Shown: positions 16,366 through 24,868 of the stretch, piece after piece | Layout of the letters: each line of letters begins with the position of its first letter | Numbering within the stretch: position 1 is the stretch's first letter | Assembly (NCBI RefSeq): GCF_012848855.1 | Contig: NZ_CP051630.1 | Span: 124,001-188,000, forward strand | Source of the DNA: Pyruvatibacter mobilis | Lineage (GTDB): Bacteria > Pseudomonadota > Alphaproteobacteria > CGMCC-115125 | Direction of reading: 5' to 3' | Length of the DNA: 64,000 bases | Made by a program: the position numbers and the translations under genes | The notes under the pieces: generated by a model | What the model was told of the DNA's origin: nothing | The model's database searches: none | What the model saw: the letters and a program-made list of their open reading frames with translations, nothing else

Positions 16366-17382
16366 TCATGTCCGCAGTCTGATCGCCTTCGGGATGATTT
16401 CAAAGCTTGCAGGCAGGCGTCCGGGAGATTCGCCGTCGATGTCGAGCAGTATCTCTGCTTTTTCATCCACCGGCAGGGCCAGCAGGCTTCGGGTGCGCGT
16501 GGCGATTACCTTCGGGCTTTGAATATGCGTGCCCTTGTAGATGTCGCCGTCGCCACCCACCAGATCCTTCAAGGTGGTGTCAGTCATGATGATGACGTCG
16601 AATACCCCGTCATCAGGTTCGGACATGGGCGCCATATGCATGCCGCCGCCAAAATACTGGCCAATGGCAACAGCGCCCGTGCCGACGTTGAAGACTTCGT
16701 CGTAGCGCTCATCCATCTTGATGCGTATGGGCGGTGGCGCGTAACGCAGTGCGGCCCAGAACGTGCACCAGGCGAAAGTGAATTTGCCGCCGAGAAGTTT
16801 CGGCCAGCTGGCACGATTGACGGCCCGGTCCACCACGCCGGAAAGACCGAAGCTGGCAATGTTGTTGAAGTAGCGCGTTTCCTTGCTGCCATCGTCGGCT
16901 ACATAGGAAATGCGCCCGAGATCCACGCTGCGCGCGTCACCGCGGGCACATATGTCTGCGGCCTGCTCAATGTCGGTCGGCAGGCCGAAGGTGCGGCGAT
17001 AGTCCCCGCCGGTGCCTGCAGGCAAGATCGCCAGCACGGCGTCCTCGTTGATGAGGCGGCCGTTTTCGAAGAAGCCGTTGATGCATTCATGGATGGTGCC
17101 GTCACCCCCCACTGCGATGACCTGATCGGCACCGTCCTTCAGGGCCTGAGCTGTCAGGCGCGCGGCGTCCCATGGAGCTGATGTCAATGAAACGTCTACC
17201 GGGCTGCCGGTTACCGGTGTGATGGCGCGATTGAGCGCGGCAAGAAGCTCATCCCAGCGGCGACTTGTTGCGCCGCCCGCTGAGCGCGGGTTGGCGACCA
17301 CATGTACCTTCGAGCCCTCTGCCAGTGCATGGGGCTTTGGCGTTGCGGCGGCTGTCACGGGAGGCGTGTCCATGCTCCTCAT
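16366..17382 (-). CDS. Diacylglycerol/lipid kinase-like protein (DagK_cat)
   Basis: 338 residues, cytoplasmic ATP-dependent lipid kinase family. Features are VVANPRSAGG near residue 32, the nucleotide loop GGDGTIHECI, and LPAGTGGDYRRTFG, where most relatives have GTGND. FNNIASFGLSG and FGGGMHMAP are also typical. Expected to phosphorylate diacylglycerol or another lipid hydroxyl. GGGAG lies 7 bases before the ATG at 17382. It sits between glpD and the ADPS-like gene, and a similar trio (glpD1, flavoprotein, DAG kinase) is known from Mycobacterium, recalled as the Rv2249c-Rv2252 area. Confidence 0.88.
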   Translation of the reverse strand: MRSMDTPPVTAAATPKPHALAEGSKVHVVANPRSAGGATSRRWDELLAALNRAITPVTGSPVDVSLTSAPWDAARLTAQALKDGADQVIAVGGDGTIHECINGFFENGRLINEDAVLAILPAGTGGDYRRTFGLPTDIEQAADICARGDARSVDLGRISYVADDGSKETRYFNNIASFGLSGVVDRAVNRASWPKLLGGKFTFAWCTFWAALRYAPPPIRIKMDERYDEVFNVGTGAVAIGQYFGGGMHMAPMSEPDDGVFDVIIMTDTTLKDLVGGDGDIYKGTHIQSPKVIATRTRSLLALPVDEKAEILLDIDGESPGRLPASFEIIPKAIRLRT

Positions 17383-17436
17383 GCAATCTCCCGGTAGCCT
17401 GTTGCCAAGGGCTGCATCCAGGTGCGGGACGTGGGA

Positions 17437-19104
17437 TCAGGCCGCATCGTCAATGGTAACGAAGCGTTTTTCAGCCTGCGTGATCTGACGCGTAGTCTCA
17501 TCGTCATCCCATCCCAGTTCCTGGCGGCAAATTTCCGCGATTCGCCTGATTGTATCGTGGCCGGGATGGCCAAGCGTGCCAAGACCCGTGCGGCGTTGGA
17601 GGATGTCGTCAAGGCTGCGCGCCATCTCGGTTCGGATGGCATAGACCACCTGCGCACCGACGGTATGGGTTTCGTTGGACAGAGGGGTCAGCAACTCCGG
17701 TTGTCCCAGGCTTTCAGCGAGCGCAACCACGTCGTCCATACGGCTGCCGTGATTGCGGGCGAGGTTTCGAACGATCTCCGGGGCAAGCTGCGGCAGGCGT
17801 TTGAGGGCGGCCGCTTCGAACTCGGCATAGCGGGTGATCTCGCCCCCCTGGACGGGGGTTGTTGCTGTCACGCATTTGCTGCCGGTGTGGTCCAGCTTCT
17901 CGAGGGCCATATCCACCACTTGTTCGGCGAGGTGGCGGGACGTTGTCCATTTGCCGCCAAGGGCCGATAGGAGGCCTTCCACACCCTCGGAGGCGTGATC
18001 GAAGACCTCAGCGGCGCGTGACGCCCCGTAGCTGTCCTTCTCGTCATCGTTGGGGTTGGTGTCCACCAGCGGGCGCAGGCCGGCATAAAAATGCTCCACA
18101 TCATCGCGCGCCAGATTCAACCCTGGCAGACCTTGATTGATCACCTGAAGAAAAGCGGTGATGTCCGTTTCGGTCACCCCCAGCTCATCCGGCTTGCCTT
18201 TGAACACGGTATCCGTGGTGCCGATGATGGTGTGGCCGCGCCAGGGAATGACGAAGAAATGCCCGCCGCCGGATGGCATGACGGCCAGGGCCATGTCGTC
18301 GGTCAGCTTGCGGGTGATGAGATGTATGCCCTTTGAGCGGATCAGGCCGCGCGCCGGGGCACCGTCCTGCTCGGCCAGTGCCATCACCATGTCGCCCCAA
18401 GGCCCTGTGGCATTGATCGTCAGGTCTGCTCTGATTTCGTGTGACGAGCCGTCCAACAAATCGGTCACCCGCGCGCCGGTCACCTTGCGGGCATTGCCAT
18501 CACCGGCGGTCAGTATCTCGTCGACCTGGGCGTAATTCGCAACATGTGCGCCGTTGTCCGCTGCATCGCCAATGCATTCGACGCCGATACGTTCAGGCGA
18601 ATACATCTGGCAATCGTAATAGACCATCGCGCCCTTGAGACCGTTGGGGTCGAGGAAGGGGGCACATGCCAGCGCCTCCTCCGGTGTCAGGCGGCGGTGG
18701 GCCGGCATGTGCTTGTCCGGATCTTCCAGCCGGTTCCGGTCGTAGGACAGGAGGTCGTAGAGCGTGAGGCCGATCTTCAGTTTCAGCGCAGATGCCGACC
18801 CATAAAGCGGGATGAGGAAGGGGACGGGCGTCACCATATGGGGGGCGATGCGTTCCCAGATGCGGCGTTCGCGCAGGCTTTCGCGCACCAGGCCCAGTTC
18901 GAAATTGGCAAGATAGCGCAAGCCCCCATGCACCAGCTTGGAGGAGCCGGAGCTTGTGGCGGAGGAGAAGTCCTTCTTCTCAACCAGTGCCACGGACAAT
19001 CCGCGCAGGGCCGCGTCCCGGGCGATGCAGGCACCGGTGATGCCGCCGCCGATGATCAGCACGTCATGCCGGGTGGCGGCCATGCGCTCCAGATTGCGCT
19101 CCAT
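17437..19104 (-). CDS. glpD: FAD-dependent glycerol-3-phosphate dehydrogenase
   Basis: 555 residues. It oxidises sn-glycerol 3-phosphate to DHAP, passing electrons to quinone at the membrane. The FAD motif VLIIGGGITGACIARDAALRG is at about residues 14-34, SGSSKLVHGGLRYL and the C-terminal DAO_C domain (RTGLGTLGHPGHD) are present, and the length fits. AAAGGAG precedes the ATG. It is 54 bases upstream of the lipid kinase and 57 downstream of the HCCA-isomerase-like gene. In this setting it could work reversibly or supply DHAP to the ADPS-like enzyme rather than serve glycerol catabolism; no glpK or glpF is near. Confidence 0.93.
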   Translation of the reverse strand: MERNLERMAATRHDVLIIGGGITGACIARDAALRGLSVALVEKKDFSSATSSGSSKLVHGGLRYLANFELGLVRESLRERRIWERIAPHMVTPVPFLIPLYGSASALKLKIGLTLYDLLSYDRNRLEDPDKHMPAHRRLTPEEALACAPFLDPNGLKGAMVYYDCQMYSPERIGVECIGDAADNGAHVANYAQVDEILTAGDGNARKVTGARVTDLLDGSSHEIRADLTINATGPWGDMVMALAEQDGAPARGLIRSKGIHLITRKLTDDMALAVMPSGGGHFFVIPWRGHTIIGTTDTVFKGKPDELGVTETDITAFLQVINQGLPGLNLARDDVEHFYAGLRPLVDTNPNDDEKDSYGASRAAEVFDHASEGVEGLLSALGGKWTTSRHLAEQVVDMALEKLDHTGSKCVTATTPVQGGEITRYAEFEAAALKRLPQLAPEIVRNLARNHGSRMDDVVALAESLGQPELLTPLSNETHTVGAQVVYAIRTEMARSLDDILQRRTGLGTLGHPGHDTIRRIAEICRQELGWDDDETTRQITQAEKRFVTIDDAA

Positions 19105-19161
19105 GCAGTCAGCTCCTTTGCGATCCGGAGGTGGTGCACGGCAGGTCAGGTGCAGTCCGGA

Positions 19162-19818
19162 CTATTTCCTGGCGGCCAGGCCTTTCTGCTTCATCCGCCA
19201 TACCAGAAGATCGATCCGGTCCTGGCCGAAGAAGGGCTCCCCTTCAAATACCATAAGTGGCACGCCCCAGTGACCCGCTGCTCTCTGTGCGGCCTCATTT
19301 TCTTCGATGATCTTTTCATAGGCATCCGGGTCCGCTTCGATCTTGGCATCAAGCTCGGCCAGGTCGAGGCCTGCGCGGGCTGTGGCGTCGGCCAGGTGGC
19401 TGCCTTCGTTCCACTGCGGAGTGTCGCCGCCGAATATGATCCGGCTAACCTCGCTGAGGAATTCAATGCCCTTGCCGGCCTGTGTAGCTGCCACGCCCAG
19501 CCGCGTGAGGCGGTGGATGTAGGGCTGGTCCTTCGGCACTTCGCCGGAAGCCAGGTCCATGACAATCGGGTCCGGATTGGGCCAACCGTAAGGGATGTTT
19601 TCGAACTCGGCGATCCGGGCGGTGTCGGTCAGCAGATAGGGCGGCCACATGGGGTTCACGGTCTTGAAGAAGCCGGGAATGCGCACCGCAATCGGATAGA
19701 CCTGCCGCACATTGATGGTGACATCATACTCCTCGCCGATCTTCCTCAGCCGCGGCGTTGCGAGATAGGAATAGGGTGAGCGGAAGGACCAGAAGAGGTC
19801 GAAGGAGAGGTCAGACAT
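19162..19818 (-). CDS. DsbA-family 2-hydroxychromene-2-carboxylate isomerase-like protein
   Basis: 218 residues, thioredoxin/GST-kappa fold. The active-site region reads FWSFRSPYSYLATPRL, with SPYS in place of the DsbA CxxC, as in HCCA isomerases that use glutathione. The C-terminal cis-Pro region GVPLMVFEGEPFFGQDR is typical. HCCA isomerase acts in naphthalene and other polycyclic aromatic degradation, but many relatives have unknown substrates. The start at 19818 was chosen for AGGAG 9 bases upstream. It is the first gene before glpD on the minus strand, which is an odd partner for a glycerolipid operon. Confidence 0.83.
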   Translation of the reverse strand: MSDLSFDLFWSFRSPYSYLATPRLRKIGEEYDVTINVRQVYPIAVRIPGFFKTVNPMWPPYLLTDTARIAEFENIPYGWPNPDPIVMDLASGEVPKDQPYIHRLTRLGVAATQAGKGIEFLSEVSRIIFGGDTPQWNEGSHLADATARAGLDLAELDAKIEADPDAYEKIIEENEAAQRAAGHWGVPLMVFEGEPFFGQDRIDLLVWRMKQKGLAARK

Positions 19819-19940
19819 CAGGCGGCTCCTCGAAACAGTCATTAACTTTGGCCACGCTAGCGCGTTCCGGCAGCTTTCCCAAGCATTTGATCGGGCAATC
19901 GGGGGGGCAGCGCTGCGCATTGCTTCCCACCCTCGGGCCG

Positions 19941-19959
19941 AGTTGCTAGGCTTGCAACT
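19941..19959. promoter_or_regulatory. Inverted repeat in divergent promoter region
   Basis: AGTTGC-N7-GCAACT, in the 232-base region between the divergent HCCA-isomerase-like gene and the first tandem hydrolase. Possible operator; no other support. Confidence 0.25.
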
Positions 19960-20050
19960 GACAAAAGATCACATCTGCTGAACCGGCGGATCAACGAACC
20001 ACAGCGCACCGCCCACACGCGGCAGGTGCCTACCTAACGGGAGACGCGTC

Positions 20051-20959
20051 ATGCCACAGGCCGAGGCCAATGGGCTGTCCATCGAATATGAAACCTTTGG
20101 CGACCGGGCCAATCCGGCGCTGCTGCTTATCATGGGGGTGGGCTGCCAACTCATCATGTGGCCCGAGGATCTCTGCCAGGGTCTGGCGGACAGGGGTTTC
20201 TTCGTGATCCGCTATGACAACCGGGACATCGGCCTGACCACCAAGATGGATGATGCGGGCGCGCCGGACATCATGGCGGCGCTGACGGCGCAGCTGTCGG
20301 GCGAACCGGTCAAGGCGCCTTATTCGCTGGATGACATGGCCGATGATGCCGCCGCGCTGCTCAAGACGCTCGGCATCGACCGGGCGCATATCGTCGGCGC
20401 GTCCATGGGCGGGATGATCGCCCAGCTTGTGGCGATCCGGCATCCGGAAATCACCAAGAGCCTCACCTCGATCATGTCCACCACCGGCAATCCGGATCTC
20501 CCGGCGGCCAAGGACGAAGCGATGGGCGCGCTCTTGACCCCGCCGGCGGATACAAGCCGCGAGAGCCTGATCGCCCAGGGCGTGACTATGTGGAAGGTGA
20601 TTGGCAGCCCGAAATATCCGGCCACGGAAGAAGAACTGACGACGCTGGCTGCGCGCAATGTGGACCGCTCAATCTGCCCGGAAGGCTTCGGCCGCCAGGT
20701 GCTGGCCATTCTCTCAGCGCCTGCGCGCAACGAGGCGCTGGCCAAGCTGTCGGTGCCCGCCATGGTGCTGCACGGTGCGGATGATCCGCTGGTGCCGGTG
20801 GAGGGTGGCAAGGACACCGCCGATGCGATACCCGGCGCCCGCCTCGAGATCATCGACGGCATGGCGCATGATTTCACCCAGGCGCTGGTGCCTGTCTATC
20901 TCGACAAGATCGGCGGGTTTGTGAGCCAAGTCGAAAGCGGCCGCGCGGCTGCTGAATAA
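20051..20959 (+). CDS. Alpha/beta hydrolase, first of a tandem pair
   Basis: 302 residues. Nucleophile elbow GASMGGMIAQ (about 118-127), acid in HGADDPLVP and His in GMAHDFTQ form a complete triad. The N-terminal segment ANGLSIEYETFGDRANP and RYDNRDIGLT place it with the aclacinomycin-methylesterase/RdmC-like hydrolases. GGGAG precedes the ATG. The next gene is a close paralogue starting 29 bases later. Substrate unknown; ester or lactone hydrolysis is likely. Confidence 0.9.
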   Translation: MPQAEANGLSIEYETFGDRANPALLLIMGVGCQLIMWPEDLCQGLADRGFFVIRYDNRDIGLTTKMDDAGAPDIMAALTAQLSGEPVKAPYSLDDMADDAAALLKTLGIDRAHIVGASMGGMIAQLVAIRHPEITKSLTSIMSTTGNPDLPAAKDEAMGALLTPPADTSRESLIAQGVTMWKVIGSPKYPATEEELTTLAARNVDRSICPEGFGRQVLAILSAPARNEALAKLSVPAMVLHGADDPLVPVEGGKDTADAIPGARLEIIDGMAHDFTQALVPVYLDKIGGFVSQVESGRAAAE

Positions 20960-20988
20960 ACCGGACAAAAATCGCTGGGAGGCGAAAC

Positions 20989-21894
20989 ATGCAGGTCAAG
21001 GCAAACGGGATTGATATCGAGGTGGAAACCTTCGGTGACAAGGCCAATCCGACGATCATTTTCGTGATGGGGTTCGGCGCGCAGCTCACGGGCTGGCCGG
21101 TGGAAATGATGGAAGGCCTGGTTGATCGGGGCTTTCATGTGGTGCGGTTTGACAATCGCGACGTGGGGCTGTCGCAGAAATTTCCGGAGCTTGGCCAGCC
21201 CAATGCGGGGGATGTGATGGCCAAGATGGTGGCGGGTGAAACGCCTGACGTGCCCTACACCCTCACGGATATGGCCGCGGACGCTGTCGGCGTGCTGGAT
21301 GCGCTGGGTATCGACAAGGCGCATATCGTCGGCGGGTCGATGGGCGGCATGATTGTGCAACTGGCTGCGGCCGGCTGGCCTGAGCGGTTCCATTCCATGA
21401 CCTCGGTCTTCTCGACCACCGGTAACCAGGAACTTCCTCCGTCGACGGATGAAGCGCTGGCGGCGCTTCTTTCCCGGCCCGAGAATGAGGAGCGGGACAC
21501 GGTGGTGGCTCACCAGATGAAGGTGCGCAAGGTCATCGGCTCACCTGGCTATCCGACGCCGGAAGACGAAGCACGCCGCCGGGCAGAGGAAACCTTTGAC
21601 CGGTCGTACTACCCGGAGGGTACCACGCGCCAATACGCTGCCATCATTGCCGATGGCGATCGCCGCGAGCGCATCAAGTCGATTTCCTGCCCGGTGCTGG
21701 TTCTTCATGGCGTCGGCGATCCGCTGGTCCGTGTCGAGGGTGGCCGTGACACGGCAGCCAACATTCCGGGTGCGCGTCTGGTCGAGATCGAGGGGTGGGG
21801 GCATGACCTTCCGGTTCAACTGGTGCCGCAGTTGGTCGACGAGATTGCGGCCCATTGCTCGGCGGCAGGCAGCAAGGCTGCAGCTGCCGAATAG
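20989..21894 (+). CDS. Alpha/beta hydrolase, second of a tandem pair
   Basis: 301 residues, colinear with the preceding gene: GGSMGGMIVQ elbow, HGVGDPLVRVEGG acid region, GWGHDLPVQLVP His region. By eye roughly half of the residues are shared, so the pair arose by an old tandem duplication. GGGAGGCG lies before the ATG and the pair is closed by an intrinsic terminator, making a two-gene operon. The helical cap differs most, which suggests different substrates. Confidence 0.9.
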   Translation: MQVKANGIDIEVETFGDKANPTIIFVMGFGAQLTGWPVEMMEGLVDRGFHVVRFDNRDVGLSQKFPELGQPNAGDVMAKMVAGETPDVPYTLTDMAADAVGVLDALGIDKAHIVGGSMGGMIVQLAAAGWPERFHSMTSVFSTTGNQELPPSTDEALAALLSRPENEERDTVVAHQMKVRKVIGSPGYPTPEDEARRRAEETFDRSYYPEGTTRQYAAIIADGDRRERIKSISCPVLVLHGVGDPLVRVEGGRDTAANIPGARLVEIEGWGHDLPVQLVPQLVDEIAAHCSAAGSKAAAAE

Positions 21895-21913
21895 GCAGGA
21901 GCCGGGTCCAATG

Positions 21914-21953
21914 AAAAGCCCCCGGGCGCTTATGCACCCGGGGGCTTTTTTTG
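21914..21953. terminator. Intrinsic terminator after hydrolase pair
   Basis: Thirteen-pair stem, AAAAGCCCCCGGG with CCCGGGGGCTTTT, ten-base loop, followed by a T-run. Its A-run also makes it usable for the convergent SDR gene. Confidence 0.9.
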
Positions 21954-21978
21954 TTCTGAAGCTGACTGACTACGGTTG

Positions 21979-22746
21979 TCAGACCTGGCTTGCGCCGCCG
22001 TCACACGGCACGCAGGCGCCTGTCGTGTAGGCTGAGGCGCGGGATGCCAGGAAGATGGCAACGCCTGCAATGTCTTCCGGCTCGCCGATGCGCTTGCGCG
22101 GATTGTCGGCTTTGATGGCGTCGCCCATGGTGGCAAGCGTTGCGGCCATCATGTTGGAGGGGAAAGGCCCCGGCGCGATGGCATTGACCAGGATGTTGTC
22201 CGCTGCCAGGCGGCCGGCCAGATGGCGGGTCAGCATGATCATGCCGGCCTTCGAGGAGGAGTACGCGTAGGTCTCGAGGATCGGCGGCTCAATGCCGTTG
22301 ATGGAGGCTGTGTTGATGATGCGGGCCGGTTCTTCATAGGTAGCGGCCTTGCGCAGCAGCGGCAGCAGCTTCTGGGTCAGGAAGAACGGGCCCTTCAGGT
22401 TGATGTTGAAGACCTTGTCCCAGCCGTCCTCAGAGTAGTCATCAATCGGCTCGCCCCAGGCAGCGCCTGCATTGTTGACCAGGATGTCGAGCTTCTCTTC
22501 GCGCTCGGCGATTTCCTTCGCGAAGCCTTCCACCCCTTCGACGGTGGACAGGTCGTAGGGCAGGGAAATGCAGGTGCCGAGTTCCGACAGGCGGTCGGCG
22601 GTGGCGTTGCACGCTTCGGCCTTACGGGCGGTGATGTAGACCTTGGCGCCGTTTTCCACGAAGCCCTGGGCGATCATCTCGCCAATGCCGCGGCTGCCGC
22701 CGGTGATGACGGCAACCTTGCCGGAGATATCGAAGAGGTTCTTCAT
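21979..22746 (-). CDS. Short-chain dehydrogenase/reductase
   Basis: 255 residues, classical SDR. NAD(P) motif TGGSRGIGE (about 16-24), NNAG, and catalytic Ser-Tyr-Lys in NTASINGIEPPILETYAYSSSK are all present. The C-terminal PCDGGASQV is typical. AGGA lies upstream of the ATG at 22746; an in-frame TTG at 22818 was rejected. It follows the acyl-CoA dehydrogenase gene on the same strand (125-base gap with a hairpin) and may oxidise a 3-hydroxyacyl or other alcohol intermediate. Confidence 0.9.
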   Translation of the reverse strand: MKNLFDISGKVAVITGGSRGIGEMIAQGFVENGAKVYITARKAEACNATADRLSELGTCISLPYDLSTVEGVEGFAKEIAEREEKLDILVNNAGAAWGEPIDDYSEDGWDKVFNINLKGPFFLTQKLLPLLRKAATYEEPARIINTASINGIEPPILETYAYSSSKAGMIMLTRHLAGRLAADNILVNAIAPGPFPSNMMAATLATMGDAIKADNPRKRIGEPEDIAGVAIFLASRASAYTTGACVPCDGGASQV

Positions 22747-22809
22747 TGCGTTGATGTCCTCGCGATGTGAGATCGAATTGATCGGTTCATCCAAGGCCAT
22801 AACGCAAAG

Positions 22810-22840
22810 CGGCGGCAAAGAGGAGTCCCCTTTGCCGCCG
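22810..22840. terminator. Hairpin between acyl-CoA dehydrogenase and SDR genes
   Basis: Eleven-pair perfect stem (CGGCGGCAAAG with CTTTGCCGCCG), nine-base loop, 31 bases past the acyl-CoA dehydrogenase stop on the minus strand. No clear T-run, so likely a partial terminator or mRNA end stabiliser. Confidence 0.5.
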
Positions 22841-22871
22841 CCGACGCTACGTATTTGAAAAGCGCGATGCC

Positions 22872-24722
22872 TTAGAAGTTGGCAGCATCCAGCTCCATCA
22901 GGGTGGAGGCCCCGGCCGAGGCGCGGACCTTGAGCGATGCCGTCATGGGCAGCTCGCGCTCGGCCCAGTAACGGGCCAGCACCAGCTTGCGCTTGAGGAA
23001 CTCCGGATCACCTTCGCCGGCATCCAGCTTGGCCTGCGCCGTCTTGGCCATCTGCGCCCACATGAAGCCCAGTGCCACGATGCCGAACATGGTCATCACG
23101 TCATAAGAGGCCGCACCGGCGTTCTCGAAGTCCTTCGGGGCGTTCTCGGCCAGCCAGATGGCGGCATCCTGCAGGTCCTTGAGACCGGCCTGAAGCGCAT
23201 CAAGCTGCGGCTTGAGGTTGGCGTCGTCCTTGTTGGCATCGATGAAGGCCTGCACATGGGCGAAGAACGCCATCGGTGCGCGCCCGCCCTTGGCGGTCAT
23301 CTTGCGGCCGACAAGGTCGAGAGCCTGCACGCCATTGGCGCCTTCATAGACCTGGTTGATGCGGGCATCACGGACGAACTGCTCCATGCCGTGGTCCTTC
23401 ACGTAGCCGTGGCCACCGAACACCTGCATGGACTGGTTGGCTGCCTCAAAGCCCTTGTCGGTGAAGTAGCCCTTGATGATTGGCGTCATCAGCTGGCCCA
23501 TGTCGGCTGCGAATTCGCGCTGCTTCTCGTCCTTGGCGGCGCGCGCCTCGGTGAACATCACCGACACCCACATGGCCAGCGCGCGGGCGCCTTCCACGAA
23601 GGAGCGGGAGGCCAGCAGCATGCGGCGCACATCCGGGTGCACGATGATGGGATCAGCACTGTCTTCCGGGTTCTTGGCACCGGAGAGCGCGCGGCCGGCG
23701 GTGCGCTCATTGGCGTAGATGGCACCATTCTGGTAGGCCACATCGCCGATGGCGATACCCTGGATGCCAACGCCCATGCGGGCGGCGTTCATCATGCCGA
23801 ACATGCCGGCCATGCCCTGGGACTTGGACTTCGGCTTGTCGCCGGCATCGGCTGACTTCGGCTGCGGCTTCGGGCCGAGGCGGTAGGCAGTGGCCTCATC
23901 GAAGTTGAGCACGCAGGTGGCCTGCGCCTTGATCCCCATCTTCTTCTCGATGGAGCCGACGGAGACGCCGTTGCGGGCGCCGAGTTCGCCGGTTTCCTTG
24001 TCGACCATCACCTTCGGAACCATGAAGAAGTTCACGGTCGAGAGGTCGTTGGCGAGCTTGCCATCCTCGTCGGGGATCTTGGCAATGACCATGTGGACGA
24101 TGTTGTCCGTCATGTCGTGGTCGCCGCCGGAAATGAAGATCTTGGTGCCGCTCAGCTTGTAGGTGCCGTCTTCCTGTTCGACGGCCTTGGTTTTCATCAG
24201 CTTCAGATCCGTGCCGCAATGGGGCTCGGTCAGGCACATGGTGCCGCACCATTCGCCGGATACCATCTTCGGCACGACATGCTCTTTCATCCAGTCGTCG
24301 CCGGTTGCCGCCAGGGCGCTGTAGGCAGCGCTGGTGAGGCCCGGATACATGGCAAAGGCCTGGTTGGCGGCGTTGCCCATTTCAGCGAAGGCGAAGTTGA
24401 CAACCGCCGGCATGTTGGCGCCGCCGAGTTCTTCCGGGGCACCCAGCCGGTTCCAGCCGTTCTCGCAATAGGCGTCGTATGCTTCCTTGAAGCCCTTCGG
24501 CACGCGCACGACGCCGTTTTCGAACACGGCACCCTCTTCGTCGCCAGACTGGTTGAGGGGCTGAAGCACCTCTTCGCAGAACTTGGCGCCGCCTTCGAGG
24601 ATGGCGCGGGTCATGTCTTCGGTGAGATCGGTGAAGCCCGGCAGGTCATCACGGTCCTGGATCTTCAGAAGATCGTGGAACAGGAACATGAAGTCTTCGA
24701 CAGGCGCTTTGTAGGTCGGCAT
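22872..24722 (-). CDS. Large acyl-CoA dehydrogenase (DmdC/FadE type with C-terminal domain)
   Basis: 616 residues, longer than classic acyl-CoA dehydrogenases (about 380-400) because it has the extra N-terminal helix (FLFHDLLKIQDR) and the Acyl-CoA_dh_C domain. FAD-binding MCLTEPHCGTDLKLMKT and the catalytic-Glu loop INQVYEGANGVQAL are visible. Relatives include 3-methylmercaptopropionyl-CoA dehydrogenase DmdC and many fatty acyl-CoA dehydrogenases, so the substrate is open. The start at 24722 (MPTYKAPVED) matches family N-termini. A perfect 15-base palindrome lies about 80 bases upstream. Confidence 0.9.
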   Translation of the reverse strand: MPTYKAPVEDFMFLFHDLLKIQDRDDLPGFTDLTEDMTRAILEGGAKFCEEVLQPLNQSGDEEGAVFENGVVRVPKGFKEAYDAYCENGWNRLGAPEELGGANMPAVVNFAFAEMGNAANQAFAMYPGLTSAAYSALAATGDDWMKEHVVPKMVSGEWCGTMCLTEPHCGTDLKLMKTKAVEQEDGTYKLSGTKIFISGGDHDMTDNIVHMVIAKIPDEDGKLANDLSTVNFFMVPKVMVDKETGELGARNGVSVGSIEKKMGIKAQATCVLNFDEATAYRLGPKPQPKSADAGDKPKSKSQGMAGMFGMMNAARMGVGIQGIAIGDVAYQNGAIYANERTAGRALSGAKNPEDSADPIIVHPDVRRMLLASRSFVEGARALAMWVSVMFTEARAAKDEKQREFAADMGQLMTPIIKGYFTDKGFEAANQSMQVFGGHGYVKDHGMEQFVRDARINQVYEGANGVQALDLVGRKMTAKGGRAPMAFFAHVQAFIDANKDDANLKPQLDALQAGLKDLQDAAIWLAENAPKDFENAGAASYDVMTMFGIVALGFMWAQMAKTAQAKLDAGEGDPEFLKRKLVLARYWAERELPMTASLKVRASAGASTLMELDAANF

Positions 24723-24800
24723 TGAAACCATCCCTTGCTTACTGACAAAACTGTAGAATTTGGCGCGCAGTGTACCGGGCGGCACGCCAATGTCGAGCCG

Positions 24801-24815
24801 TTTTGCATTGCAAAA
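24801..24815. promoter_or_regulatory. Perfect 7-1-7 palindrome upstream of acyl-CoA dehydrogenase
   Basis: TTTTGCA-T-TGCAAAA, 79-93 bases before the acyl-CoA dehydrogenase ATG, in the gap after the enoyl-CoA hydratase gene. It contains TGC-N3-GCA, the core also seen in PhaR sites and some lipid regulators. Likely operator; the regulator is unknown. Confidence 0.45.
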
Positions 24816-24868
24816 ATGCGGAAGCGTTTTACGCGTTTTGCGCTGAATTCCGCAGCGGGTTCAGGCAG

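Noticed and set aside
22810-22840. Riboswitch or regulatory RNA
   Set aside because: A single simple hairpin; better explained as a transcript-end structure.
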